A stretch of DNA of 64,000 bases, taken from positions 62,001 through 126,000 of the forward strand of contig CANLUC010000001.1 of NCBI GenBank assembly GCA_947494195.1. Direction: 5' to 3'. Shown piece after piece: positions 26,073 through 35,205 of the stretch. This stretch comes from an uncultured Nesterenkonia sp. GTDB lineage: Bacteria > Actinomycetota > Actinomycetes > Actinomycetales > Micrococcaceae. The position numbers and the translations under genes were made by a program. The notes under the pieces are model-generated. The model was not told where the DNA came from. It saw only the letters and a list, made by a program, of their open reading frames with translations, and did no database searches. Position 1 is the stretch's first letter. Each line of letters begins with the position of its first letter.

Positions 26073-27953
26073 ATGACCGAGAAGCTGTTCGGCGAAGTTC
26101 GCCGTTGGATCAACGCCGACCCCGACGCCGCCACCCGCGCCACGCTGCAGGACCTGTTGCAGCGCGCCGAGAACTCCGACGCCGACGCGCACCAGGAGCT
26201 GGAGCGTCGCTTCGCGGGCCGACTGGCCTTCGGCACCGCGGGACTGCGCGCAGAGCTCGGGGCAGGACCACTGCGGATGAACCGACTCGTGGTCCGGCAG
26301 ACCGCGGCCGGGATGCTCAGCTACGCCGAGGAGAAGCTCGCCGAGGCCCGTAAGAACGTGGACAACCCGCAGGACGCGCTGCAGACCGCCCGCCGGATCG
26401 TGATCGGCTTCGACGCCCGCCACCAGTCCGATGAGTTCGCGGCCGACACGGCCGAGATCTTCTCCGCCGCCGGCTGGGAGGTTCATCTCTTCGATCGCCC
26501 CGGTCCGACCCCGCTGCTCGCCCGCCAGGTGCTCGTGCTCGACGCCGAGATCGGCGTCATGGTCACCGCCAGCCACAATCCCCCGCAGGACAACGGCTAC
26601 AAGGTCTACCTCGGCGGCGAGCTCTCCCGCTTCCTGGAACCCGACGGCCTCGGTGTCGGCGCGCAGATCGTCCCCCCGGTGGACCGTGAGATCGCCGCGC
26701 GGATCGCCGAGCTGGTGGAGTCCGACGCCGCACAGGACGCTTCCGCGGAGGCCTCCGACGGCGCCGCGGGCGGCGATCAGGGCGCCGCGGCACAGACCGC
26801 ACGGGTCCATCAGGTCACCGATGAGGCTCGCCGCAGCTACGAGACCGAAGCGCTGGAGCTGCTGGACACCGAGAACTACCCGCAGCGTGACCTGCACGTG
26901 GTCTACACCGCGATGCACGGCGTGGGTGGCGAGATGGTGGCCTCCCTGCTCCGCGCGGCCGGCTTCACACTGACTCCGGTGGCCGAGCAGCACAAGCCCG
27001 ACCCGGACTTCCCCACCGCCGCGTTCCCCAACCCCGAGGAGCCCGGCGCCCTGGACCTGGCGCTGAAGACTGCAGAGTCCGAAGCCGCAGACATCGTCCT
27101 GGCCAACGACCCCGACGCCGACCGTCTCTCCGCCGCCGTCTATGACGAGCGCACGGAGAACTGGCGTCAGCTCTCCGGCGATGAGATCGGAGCCCTGCTG
27201 GGGCGCCACCTGCTCGAGCGCGGCCCGCTGCGCCCGCAGGTGCTGAACTCCCCCACACCGGAGCGCACCGAGACTCCCGACGCGGCGCCGGTGCTGGCGA
27301 ACTCCATCGTGTCTTCCCGACTCCTGGAACGCCTGTGCCAGGTGCGCGGGGTCGGACATGCCGCCACGCTGACCGGCTTCAAGTGGCTGGCGCGGGTGCA
27401 GAACATGAGCTTCGGCTATGAGGAGGCCATCGGGTTCAACGTGGACCCGGCCCATGTCAAGGACAAGGACGGCCTCTCCGCGGCGCTGATCTTCGCCGAG
27501 ATGGCCGCCTCACTGAAGTCCCGCGGCGTCAGCCTGATCGATGCGCTCGATGAGATCGCTGCCGAAGCCGGCGTCTTCGTCACCGGCCAGGTCACCATTC
27601 GGGTCAGCGACCTCTCCGAACTCGGCAAGGTCACCTCCGCGCTGCGCGCCGACGCGCCCACCGAGATCGCAGGCTCCCCGGTGGTCGAGTCGCTGGACCT
27701 CACGCGGGATCCGCTGCCAGGCTCCGAGCTGAACGAGGCCACCACGACCGACGCGCTGATCTATCTCACCGAAGCCGGGGATCGGGTGATCGTGCGCCCT
27801 TCCGGCACCGAGCCCAAGGTCAAGTGCTACCTCGAGGCCGTGGCCGAGACCCCCGGGGTCGACGCCGAGGCTGAGGTGATCACCGAGGCCCGCGCCAAGG
27901 CCGGGCAGCGCCTCGATGCGCTGCGCGAGGCCATGGAGGCCATGCTGAGCTGA
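26073..27953 (+). CDS. Phosphomannomutase/phosphoglucomutase (PmmB-like)
   Basis: Alpha-D-phosphohexomutase of about 626 residues. The phosphoserine loop is VMVTASHNPPQDNGYKVYLG (S167 of the chosen start), the metal loop is NDPDADRLS, the sugar loop includes FGYEEAIGFNVD, and the phosphate-binding loop is RPSGTEPKVKCYLE. It has an Ala/Gly-rich insertion of about 30 residues after LVESDAAQD. Between PNP and deoC it could isomerise ribose- or deoxyribose-1-phosphate as well as hexose phosphates (inference). The ATG at 26073 is chosen because GGAG lies 9 nt upstream; an ATG at 26058 has no ribosome site. Confidence 0.88.
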   Translation: MTEKLFGEVRRWINADPDAATRATLQDLLQRAENSDADAHQELERRFAGRLAFGTAGLRAELGAGPLRMNRLVVRQTAAGMLSYAEEKLAEARKNVDNPQDALQTARRIVIGFDARHQSDEFAADTAEIFSAAGWEVHLFDRPGPTPLLARQVLVLDAEIGVMVTASHNPPQDNGYKVYLGGELSRFLEPDGLGVGAQIVPPVDREIAARIAELVESDAAQDASAEASDGAAGGDQGAAAQTARVHQVTDEARRSYETEALELLDTENYPQRDLHVVYTAMHGVGGEMVASLLRAAGFTLTPVAEQHKPDPDFPTAAFPNPEEPGALDLALKTAESEAADIVLANDPDADRLSAAVYDERTENWRQLSGDEIGALLGRHLLERGPLRPQVLNSPTPERTETPDAAPVLANSIVSSRLLERLCQVRGVGHAATLTGFKWLARVQNMSFGYEEAIGFNVDPAHVKDKDGLSAALIFAEMAASLKSRGVSLIDALDEIAAEAGVFVTGQVTIRVSDLSELGKVTSALRADAPTEIAGSPVVESLDLTRDPLPGSELNEATTTDALIYLTEAGDRVIVRPSGTEPKVKCYLEAVAETPGVDAEAEVITEARAKAGQRLDALREAMEAMLS

Positions 27954-28049
27954 ACCTGCTCAGCGCAACGCTCCCCCCGGTGCCCCGAGCAGATTCGGCG
28001 CCGAGACTCCGGGCCGAGACTCCGACCCCTGACTTTGAGGAACAGCGCC

Positions 28050-28754
28050 ATGACCCACACCCCCTCCCCCGCCGAAATGGCACCACTGATCGATCACACG
28101 GCGCTGAAGCCGGACACCGATGAGGCCACCATCCGCCGCATCATCACCGAGGCCAAGACACACTCCTTCGCCGCGGTGTGCATCAACCCGCGCTGGGTGT
28201 CGGTGGTCGCCGCCGAGCTCGCCGGCAGCCCGGTGAAGACCTGCACGGTCGTCGGGTTCCCGCTGGGCGCCACCACCACAGCCTCGAAGCTGGCCGAAAC
28301 TGTGGAGGCCGTGGAACTCGGGGCCGAAGAGGTCGACATGGTCGTGGACATCGCCGCCGCCAATGCCGGGGACAAGGAGTATGTCGAGGCGCAGATCCGC
28401 GCCCTGGCCGATGCCGCCCATGCAGGCGGCGCCATCCTCAAGGTGATCCTGGAGACCGCGCTGCTCACCGAGGCCGCCAAGGAACTGGTCTGCCAGGCTG
28501 CGGAGACCGCCGGAGCCGATTTCGTGAAGACCTCCACCGGGTTCGCCGGCGGAGGAGCCACACTGGTCGACATCGAGCTGATGCATGCCCTCGTCGGTGG
28601 CCGGCTCGGCATCAAGGCCTCCGGCGGCGTGCGCAGCTATGACGACGCCGCCGCCATGGTCGCCGCCGGCGCCACACGGATCGGAGCGAGCTCCTCTCTT
28701 GATATCGTGGGACACAGAGATTCCAGCACATCCGGTGCTGCCGAGAGTTACTGA
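28050..28754 (+). CDS. deoC: Deoxyribose-phosphate aldolase
   Basis: Class I aldolase of 234 residues cleaving 2-deoxyribose-5-phosphate to glyceraldehyde-3-phosphate and acetaldehyde. The Schiff-base lysine is in DFVKTSTGFAGGGATL (K160); the second lysine is in GIKASGGVRSY, and the acidic motif is EEVDMVVDIAA. GAGGAA lies 7 nt before ATG 28050; a TTG 15 bp further upstream is in frame but would overlap the ribosome site. It completes the salvage set with PNP and the mutase. A 13-bp direct duplication (28000-28012 and 28013-28025) lies just upstream. Confidence 0.95.
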   Translation: MTHTPSPAEMAPLIDHTALKPDTDEATIRRIITEAKTHSFAAVCINPRWVSVVAAELAGSPVKTCTVVGFPLGATTTASKLAETVEAVELGAEEVDMVVDIAAANAGDKEYVEAQIRALADAAHAGGAILKVILETALLTEAAKELVCQAAETAGADFVKTSTGFAGGGATLVDIELMHALVGGRLGIKASGGVRSYDDAAAMVAAGATRIGASSSLDIVGHRDSSTSGAAESY

Positions 28755-28797
28755 GAAGACCTCTGGCGCAGTCCGCATCGCATCCTAAGGGGAGCAC

Positions 28798-29118
28798 ATG
28801 ATCAGCAACGGCAAGGTCAAGGCCTACTCGGGCCAGGGCAACTTCGTAGGGAACTTCGCAGGATTCCTCATCGTCTTCTTGATGCTCGTGGGCTCCATCG
28901 TCGCCTTGAACTTCTGGGACCTGGACCAGGTCTGGATCCCCGGCCTGTTCTTCATCGGTCTCTACGGCGGTGCGTTCTTCGTCGCCAAGGAGGTCATCGG
29001 TCGCTCCGACTCGCTGGAGCAGCAGGACCTCCACGGCGAGCACGGCGAGCCGCTGGATGCCATGGAGTCGCGCGCCACCTCCTCGCGTGAGTCGGCTGCG
29101 GAGCCGCACGTCCGCTGA
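28798..29118 (+). CDS. Small two-helix membrane protein
   Basis: Protein of 106 residues with membrane segments near residues 18-37 (FAGFLIVFLMLVGSIVALNF) and 46-64 (IPGLFFIGLYGGAFFVAKEV). The tail is hydrophilic and acidic (SLEQQDLHGEHGEPLDAMES). AGGGGAG precedes the ATG. It lies 43 bp after deoC and 23 bp before the acyltransferase. Function unknown; no family recognised. Confidence 0.7.
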   Translation: MISNGKVKAYSGQGNFVGNFAGFLIVFLMLVGSIVALNFWDLDQVWIPGLFFIGLYGGAFFVAKEVIGRSDSLEQQDLHGEHGEPLDAMESRATSSRESAAEPHVR

Positions 29119-29141
29119 GCATGCGGGACTGACCTGCCGCC

Positions 29142-30230
29142 ATGACCTCTCCGGCTCCCCGTGTCTCCGGCAGTCGGAATCTCGGCATAGACCTGCTACG
29201 GGTGATCTCGGTCGCCGCGGTGGTCATCGGTCACGCCTGGCCAGGGATGCCGGGTGAGGCCTACCTGCAGATCGTCCGGATGCCGCTGTTCTTCTTCCTC
29301 GCCGGATTCTTCTTCTCCACCTCGCGGAGCTTCAGCGCTGAGCTCCGCGTCCGAGGACGCTCCCTCGCGCTGCCCTATGCGGTCTGGCTGGTGCTGCTCA
29401 GCGGCGCCGTGCTCGCCATGGAGCACAGTCCGTGGCCCTTCGAGCCCGGCACGATCCCCGGTGCGCTGATCGGCGGGGCCGAGACCGATATGCCGTTCCT
29501 GGCGTTCTGGTTCATCTCCGTGCTCTTCTTCGCCGCGCTGCTGCTGCGCGTGGTGCTGGCGGCGCCCTGGTGGGTGGGCGTGCTGGTGGGCCTGGGCGGG
29601 CTGACTCTGGTCGAGCTGCCGGACTCCGCGATGGCCTACACCCCGCTGGGCATCGGCCTGGTGCCGGCCTGTATGGCGTTCATGTTCGCCGGGCACTGGT
29701 TCGGCCGCTTCATGCGCACGCCGCGCGGCCATCATCTGCCCGCGAAGCCCTGGATCGGGCTGGTCTGCGCGGCGGTGGGCTTCGGCGGTGTGGTCGCCGG
29801 GGCGCAGACCATGAACTTCAAGTGGTCAGGCTTCGGCACCTTCCTGCTCTCCCCCGCACTGGCCCTGCTGATCAGCATCGGGCTGGTGCTGATCTTCTCC
29901 ACCACCGTGCATGCCCTGCTCGGCGGTGCGAGCCAGGGGCGCACCGGACCCTCCCGTTGGGGGCGCGGCGTCGGCGTCGTCATCTCGGAACTGGTGCGCA
30001 CGGCCACCCTGGTGGTCTTCCTGCATGCCCTGGTGCTCTACCTGCTGCTGCGCCTGGTCGAGCTGGAGAACCCGCCGCTGCGCACCGCGGCGGCGCTGCT
30101 GATCTGCTGGGGCATCGGCGTGCTGGTGAACCGGACGCCGCTGAAGCTCCCGCTCAACGGGCTCGCACTCGCGGCACCCCGGCACCAGAAAGCGCCTCAG
30201 ACTGGCGGGAAGATCGCCTCGAAGACCTGA
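29142..30230 (+). CDS. Acyltransferase-3-family membrane protein
   Basis: Protein of 362 residues with about ten membrane segments. The N-terminus has the acyltransferase-3 pattern: RNLGIDLLRVISVAAVVIGH (Arg and the helix-1 His), then VRMPLFFFLAGFFFS. Relatives (OafA/WecH/fucose O-acetylase types) move acetyl groups onto surface sugars or lipids. The substrate is unknown and no sugar cluster is nearby. Its last 34 bp overlap the 3' end of mfd on the other strand. Confidence 0.8.
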   Translation: MTSPAPRVSGSRNLGIDLLRVISVAAVVIGHAWPGMPGEAYLQIVRMPLFFFLAGFFFSTSRSFSAELRVRGRSLALPYAVWLVLLSGAVLAMEHSPWPFEPGTIPGALIGGAETDMPFLAFWFISVLFFAALLLRVVLAAPWWVGVLVGLGGLTLVELPDSAMAYTPLGIGLVPACMAFMFAGHWFGRFMRTPRGHHLPAKPWIGLVCAAVGFGGVVAGAQTMNFKWSGFGTFLLSPALALLISIGLVLIFSTTVHALLGGASQGRTGPSRWGRGVGVVISELVRTATLVVFLHALVLYLLLRLVELENPPLRTAAALLICWGIGVLVNRTPLKLPLNGLALAAPRHQKAPQTGGKIASKT

Positions 30231-33200
30231 TTCAACCAGGCCAGCAGCTCTCCGTCGGTGAGCTCCACCCCGGTGATCCCGCTGGTCTTGGGCTTCGGGA
30301 TCAGCACCTGCTTCATCGAGACCTTGTGCTGGCTGCCCGGATACATCCGCTCCATGCGCATGGTCTTGGACTCGGCGAGCTCCGCCACGGGACCGAAACG
30401 GATGAACTTGCCCTGGGTGCCGACGTCGTGGATCCCGGCCGCCCGCGCGCGGTTGCGGAACCGGGCCACCTCGATCAGGTTGGTCACCGGATCCGGCAGA
30501 TCCCCATAGCGGTCCTGCCACTCGGTGACGACCTCGGCGATCTTCTCCTCAGCATCGGCAGCCGCCAGCTTGCGGTAGCCCTCGAGGCGGAGCCGCTCGC
30601 CGGGCACATAGTCGTGCGGCAGGTGCGCATTGATGGGCAGCTCGATCTTGACCTCGGTGAAGGTCTCCTCCTCGTCGCCGCGGTAGTCCGCGACCGCCTC
30701 TCCGACCAGACGCAGGTAGAGGTCGAAGCCGACCCCGGCGATATGCCCCGACTGCTCGCCGCCGAGCATGTTGCCCGCGCCGCGGATCTCGAGGTCCTTC
30801 ATGGCCAGCTGCAGGCCGGCACCGAGCTCGTTGTTCGCGGCCACGGCGCGCAGCCGTTCCAGCGCCACCTCGCCCAGCGGCTTCTCGGCCGGGTAGAGGA
30901 AGTACGCGTAGGCGCGTTCCCGGGAGCGGCCCACGCGGCCGCGCAGCTGGTGCAGCTGGGAGAGCCCGTAGGTCGACGCCCGGTCCACGATGAGCGTGTT
31001 GGCGTTGGAGATGTCCAGGCCGGTCTCGATGATCGTGGTGGAGACCAGCACGTCAAAGCGCTTCTCCCAGAAGTCTTGGATGATCTGCTCCAGCCGGGAC
31101 TCGCTCATCTGCCCGTGGGCGACCTCCACGCGCGCCTCGGGGACCAGCTCGCGAACCCTGGCGGCGGTGGCGTCGATGGAGGAGACCCGGTTGTGCACGA
31201 AGAACACCTGACCCTCGCGCATGAGCTCGCGGCGGATCGCGGCGGAGACCTGCTTGTCCGTGTAGGGCCCCACGTAGGTGAGCACCGGGTGGCGCTCCTC
31301 GGGCGGGGTGGCCAGCGTGGAGGTCTCCCGGATCCCGGCCATGGACATCTCCAGGGTGCGCGGGATGGGCGTGGCGGACATCGCCAGCACGTCCACATTG
31401 GTGCGCATCTTCTTGAGCTGTTCCTTGTGCTCGACGCCGAAGCGCTGCTCCTCGTCGATGATCACCAGGCCCAGATCCTTGAACTCCACCTCCTTGGAGA
31501 GCAGCCGGTGGGTGCCGATGACGATGTCGATGCTGCCCTCGCGCAGCCCGGCGAGGTTCTCCTTGGACTCCTTGGCGGTCTGGAATCGGGACAGCGGCGC
31601 CACCCGGACCGGGAACCCGGCGTAGCGCTCGGTGAAGGTCTCGTAGTGCTGAGAGACCAGCAGCGTGGTGGGCACGAGCACCGCGACCTGCTTCCCGTCC
31701 TGGACCGCCTTGAAGGCGGCGCGGATCGCGATCTCGGTCTTGCCGTAGCCCACATCGCCGGAGATCAGCCGGTCCATCGGGATCTCGCGCTGCATGTCCG
31801 CCTTGACCTCGTCGCTGGCGGTGAGCTGATCCGGGGTCTCGGCGTAGGGGAACGCATCCTCGAGCTCACCCTGCCAGGGGGTGTCAGGGCCGAAGGCGTG
31901 TCCGCGGGACGCCATGCGTGCCGCGTAGAGCCTGATCAGCTCACCGGCGATCTCCTTGACGGCCTTCTTCGCCTTGCGCTTGGTCTGCGACCAGTCGCTG
32001 CCGCCCATCTTGGACAGCGACGGCGCCTCCCCGCCCACGTACTGCGAGACCTGGTCGAGCTGGTCGGTGGGCACCATGAGCCGATCCTTGGCGCCGCCGC
32101 GCTTGGAGGCGGCGTACTCGAGCACCAGGTACTCGCGAATCCCGGCGGTGCCTGCCTTGATCGCCTGCGGGGAGCCGACCTTGCGCTGGATGAGCTCCAC
32201 GAACTGCCCGATGCCGTGCTGCTCGTGGACCACGTAGTCCCCCGGCTTCAGCGCCAGCGGGTCCACGACATGACGACGGCGCCGCGCAGGCACCTTCCGT
32301 GCGGAGCCGGAGTCCTGGCGGATGGACCGGCCGAGCATCTCGGACTCGGTCAGCAGCGCCAGCTGCAGCGGGTCCACGGCGAAGCCCTCGGAGACATTCG
32401 CCGTGGAGATCGTGATCCGGCCCGAGCTCGGGGCCTCATCGAGGGTGTCGACCCGGGCGCAGGGGACCTCGTGTTCGGTGAGCAGCTCGAAGACGCGCTG
32501 GGCGGAGCCGGCCGCGGCGGTGGTGACCACCACGGTCCAGTTCGCCTTCGCGCGCTCGGCGAGGAAGGTCATCACGTCTTCGACGCTGCCGCGGTAGCCG
32601 ATGGGCTCGCGGGAGTCGATCGAGACGATGTCGGCGTCCTGCTCGAGCTCCTCGTCCAGGCCCAGCGAGGTCATCGACCACCATCCGGCGCCATGGGCGA
32701 TCGAGGCCTCGCGGGTCTCGGCCAGGCTGGCGAAGGCACCTGCGGAGAGGCCCTGCTGCTCGCTGCCGATCTGCGCACCGCTGACGTCCAGCGGTGCGGC
32801 CGCGCCGTCGGGAGCTGCGGACCAGGCGGCGGCCAGGAACTCCTCATTGGTGGCCGCCAGGTCATGGGCGCGACCACGCGTCTTCTCGGGTTCGATCACC
32901 ACGGTCAGCGAGCCGGCGGGCAGCTGAGAGACGAAGCTGACCATCTCGGGGACCAGCACCGGCGCGAGGGACTCCATGCCCTCGGCGGCGATGCCCTCAG
33001 CAAGCTTGGTGAGCAGATCCGCGGCGTGCGGCATCTGCGAGATGAGCTCCTTGGCGCGGACCTTCACGGCGTCGGTGATCAGCAGCTCCCGGCAGGGCGC
33101 GGCGTCGAGGACGTCGGGGTGTTCGGTGGTCTCGGTGTCCAGGGAGCGCTGGTCGGCCACGGCGAACCAGCGCATCTGCTCGACCTCGTCGCCGAAGAAT

Positions 33201-33826
33201 TCGATGCGCACGGGGTGCGGATCTGTGGGTGCGAACACGTCGAGGATTCCGCCGCGCACGGCGAACTCGCCGCGCCGGGTGACCATGTCCACCCGGGAGT
33301 AGGCGGCGTCGGCCAGCTCCGCCACGGTCTGATCGAAGTCGGCGAACTCCCCGACCTTCAGCCGGACCGGGGCCAGCTCGCCGAGCCCGGCGACCAGCGG
33401 CTGCACCACGGCACGGACCGGGGCGACGACGACGTCGAGCGCTCCTCCGGTCTGCTCCGGGTGGGCGAGCCGGCGCAGCACTCCGAGGCGCCGACCGACC
33501 GTGTCCGAGCGCGGCGAGAGCCGTTCATGCGGCAGGGTCTCCCAGGACGGGAAATGCGCGACGGCGGCCTCGGGAGCGTAAGCGGCCAGCGAGGTGGCCA
33601 GCTCCTCCGCCTCGCGGTCGGTTGCAGTGACGGCCAGCAGCGTGCCGGTGTCACTGGTGCCGCGCAGCTTGGCGGCGATCTCGGCGATCAGCGCGGGACG
33701 CAGCCCCGTGGTCGAGGAGATCTGCAGCTCCTCGGTGCGCTCGGCTGCCGGGTGTGCGGCGGCGGAGGCCACCCGCTTATAGGAGGGGTTCGCCGTCAGT
33801 GCCGTGCGCAGACCGGAAAGAGCCAT
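30197..33826 (-). CDS. mfd: Transcription-repair coupling factor
   Basis: ATP-dependent translocase of 1209 residues that removes stalled RNA polymerase from damaged DNA and recruits UvrA. The N-terminal UvrB-like module has VRIEFFGDEVEQMRWF. The RNA-polymerase-interacting domain begins PGDYVVHEQHGIGQFVELI. Helicase motifs follow: SGDVGYGKTEIAIRAAFK (about residues 686-703), IIDEEQRFGVEHKEQL, SATPIPRTLEMSMAGIR and STTIIETGLDISNANTLIVD. The TRCF C-terminal domain is intact. It lies in the pth-rplY neighbourhood usual for actinobacteria. Its end overlaps the convergent acyltransferase by 34 bp. Confidence 0.97.
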   Translation of the reverse strand: MALSGLRTALTANPSYKRVASAAAHPAAERTEELQISSTTGLRPALIAEIAAKLRGTSDTGTLLAVTATDREAEELATSLAAYAPEAAVAHFPSWETLPHERLSPRSDTVGRRLGVLRRLAHPEQTGGALDVVVAPVRAVVQPLVAGLGELAPVRLKVGEFADFDQTVAELADAAYSRVDMVTRRGEFAVRGGILDVFAPTDPHPVRIEFFGDEVEQMRWFAVADQRSLDTETTEHPDVLDAAPCRELLITDAVKVRAKELISQMPHAADLLTKLAEGIAAEGMESLAPVLVPEMVSFVSQLPAGSLTVVIEPEKTRGRAHDLAATNEEFLAAAWSAAPDGAAAPLDVSGAQIGSEQQGLSAGAFASLAETREASIAHGAGWWSMTSLGLDEELEQDADIVSIDSREPIGYRGSVEDVMTFLAERAKANWTVVVTTAAAGSAQRVFELLTEHEVPCARVDTLDEAPSSGRITISTANVSEGFAVDPLQLALLTESEMLGRSIRQDSGSARKVPARRRRHVVDPLALKPGDYVVHEQHGIGQFVELIQRKVGSPQAIKAGTAGIREYLVLEYAASKRGGAKDRLMVPTDQLDQVSQYVGGEAPSLSKMGGSDWSQTKRKAKKAVKEIAGELIRLYAARMASRGHAFGPDTPWQGELEDAFPYAETPDQLTASDEVKADMQREIPMDRLISGDVGYGKTEIAIRAAFKAVQDGKQVAVLVPTTLLVSQHYETFTERYAGFPVRVAPLSRFQTAKESKENLAGLREGSIDIVIGTHRLLSKEVEFKDLGLVIIDEEQRFGVEHKEQLKKMRTNVDVLAMSATPIPRTLEMSMAGIRETSTLATPPEERHPVLTYVGPYTDKQVSAAIRRELMREGQVFFVHNRVSSIDATAARVRELVPEARVEVAHGQMSESRLEQIIQDFWEKRFDVLVSTTIIETGLDISNANTLIVDRASTYGLSQLHQLRGRVGRSRERAYAYFLYPAEKPLGEVALERLRAVAANNELGAGLQLAMKDLEIRGAGNMLGGEQSGHIAGVGFDLYLRLVGEAVADYRGDEEETFTEVKIELPINAHLPHDYVPGERLRLEGYRKLAAADAEEKIAEVVTEWQDRYGDLPDPVTNLIEVARFRNRARAAGIHDVGTQGKFIRFGPVAELAESKTMRMERMYPGSQHKVSMKQVLIPKPKTSGITGVELTDGELLAWLNQVFEAIFPPV

Positions 33827-33925
33827 GGGAGAGTGACGCCTCGTTTCGCCTACAGATCGATGCAGGAGCAGGTTTTGTATGGGGTGGGAGGGCCCGCAGA
33901 GTCGGCCTCATACAGGATACTCGTT

Positions 33926-33973
33926 GTTGCTCCTCTAGGTGCGGGCGGTGTTGCCCCTCTGGGTGCGGGCGGC
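33926..33973. repeat. 24-bp tandem duplication across the CaCA stop codon
   Basis: Units 33926-33949 and 33950-33973 match at 21 of 24 positions. On the minus strand each encodes Ala-Arg-Thr then Gln or stop: the upstream copy reads CAG where the downstream copy has the TAG stop. The protein therefore ends ARTQRGNT-ART. Confidence 0.8.
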
Positions 33974-35116
33974 CCTGCGGCTGCGCAGCACCCCGACCTC
34001 GTACCCCACCAGGGCTGCGATCCAGAGCGCGGTGATCGGCAGCACGAACCACAGCATCGCAGCGTTGAAGGGTTGCAGCGCATCGTGTCCGGCGGCGTCG
34101 AGCACCAGATAGGTGACGTAGGAGCCATAGAGCAGCACGAGCAGCACGCCCTCCCAGCGTCCGATCACCGCGGCGGTGAAGGCCAGCGGCAGCAGCACCA
34201 GTGCGGTGGCGATCATGACCGGCAGGTCGAAGTGCACCGCCGCGGGGTCTACGTCGATTCCTCCCGGCGCGATGACCGCGGTGAGTCCGAGCACGGCTCC
34301 GATGTTGAAGAGGTTGCTGCCGACCAGGTTTCCCACCGCCATGTCTCGCTCACCGCGCAGGGCTGCGATGACGCTGGTGGCCAGTTCCGGCAGCGACGTG
34401 CCGATGGCCACGATGGTCAGACCGATGATCAGGTCGCTGACGCCCAGCGCCTGCGCGATGGTGGTGGAGGCGCTCACCAGCATCTGCGCCCCTGCGACCA
34501 GCAGCGCGATGCCGACGACGAGCAGCACCAGGTCGATGAGCGTGGAGCGGCGCTTCGAGGTGCGCAGCGTCCGGGTCGGCTTCACCGAATCCCCGGCGCC
34601 CTCGCTAGCGGCAGGCGCGGCGGCGTCGTCCTCGGGTGTCGTCTTGGTCTTTGACCGATGGGTCTGCCGCCGCGCGAGGACGATGGTGACCACCAGGTAG
34701 ACCACGAGCAGTCCGACCAACGTGGACCCTTCCAGCGTGCTGATGGTGCCGTCCAGGCACATCAGCAGCGTGATGACCGAGAGCCCGATCATGATCGGGA
34801 TGTCGATCTTGACCAGCTGCACCTTGACCATCAATGCGCCGAACACGGCGGTCAGGCCCATGACGAAGAGGATGTTGGCGATGTTGCTGCCGACGACGTT
34901 GCCCACCGCCAGGCCCGGGGAGCCGCTCAGCGCGGCACCGGCGCTGACCGCCAGCTCGGGCGCCGAGGTTGCCGAGGAGACCACCGTGAGTCCGATGACG
35001 AGCGAGGAGAGCCCCACGGTCTTGCCGAGCGAGGAGGCGCCGCGGACGAGCGCCTCGCCGCCGGCGACGAGCAGGACGAACCCGCCGAGGAGCAGAAGAA
35101 CAGTCATGAGGGTCAC
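33935..35116 (-). CDS. CaCA-family cation antiporter (YrbG-like)
   Basis: Protein of 393 residues with about ten membrane segments in two inverted halves split by a charged cytoplasmic loop (RQTHRSKTKTTPEDDAAAP). The alpha repeats that bind ions are GLTVVSSATSAPELAVS with GNVVGSNIANI, and GLTIVAIGTSLPELATSV with GNLVGSNLFNIG. The second is canonical (GTSxPE); the first has ATS instead of GTS. Relatives exchange Ca2+ for Na+ or H+. GTG 35116 lies 7 nt after TAAAGT (leaderless); ATG 35107 is an alternative. It diverges from the DUF2505 gene. Confidence 0.87.
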   Translation of the reverse strand: MTLMTVLLLLGGFVLLVAGGEALVRGASSLGKTVGLSSLVIGLTVVSSATSAPELAVSAGAALSGSPGLAVGNVVGSNIANILFVMGLTAVFGALMVKVQLVKIDIPIMIGLSVITLLMCLDGTISTLEGSTLVGLLVVYLVVTIVLARRQTHRSKTKTTPEDDAAAPAASEGAGDSVKPTRTLRTSKRRSTLIDLVLLVVGIALLVAGAQMLVSASTTIAQALGVSDLIIGLTIVAIGTSLPELATSVIAALRGERDMAVGNLVGSNLFNIGAVLGLTAVIAPGGIDVDPAAVHFDLPVMIATALVLLPLAFTAAVIGRWEGVLLVLLYGSYVTYLVLDAAGHDALQPFNAAMLWFVLPITALWIAALVGYEVGVLRSRRAARTQRGNTART

Positions 35117-35123
35117 CGGGGCA

Positions 35124-35133
35124 ACTTTACAAT
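35124..35133. promoter_or_regulatory. Overlapping divergent -10 boxes
   Basis: The ten bases ACTTTACAAT hold TACAAT for the + strand (35128-35133, toward the DUF2505 gene) and TAAAGT for the minus strand (35129-35124, toward the CaCA gene, 7 nt from its GTG). The two boxes share two base pairs, so polymerase could bind in only one direction at a time. Confidence 0.5.
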
Positions 35134-35205
35134 GGGAACGTTGCGCAGCTGATCTCGCGGTACGAGCCGCGAGACAGCTCTTGACCTACCTGAAGGAGAT
35201 TGCCC

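Noticed and set aside
29432-34654. Open frame of 1740 codons on the + strand opposite mfd
   Set aside because: It mirrors mfd codons in GC-rich DNA, has no recognisable domain and is rich in Arg, Gly, His and Leu, as expected of a shadow frame.
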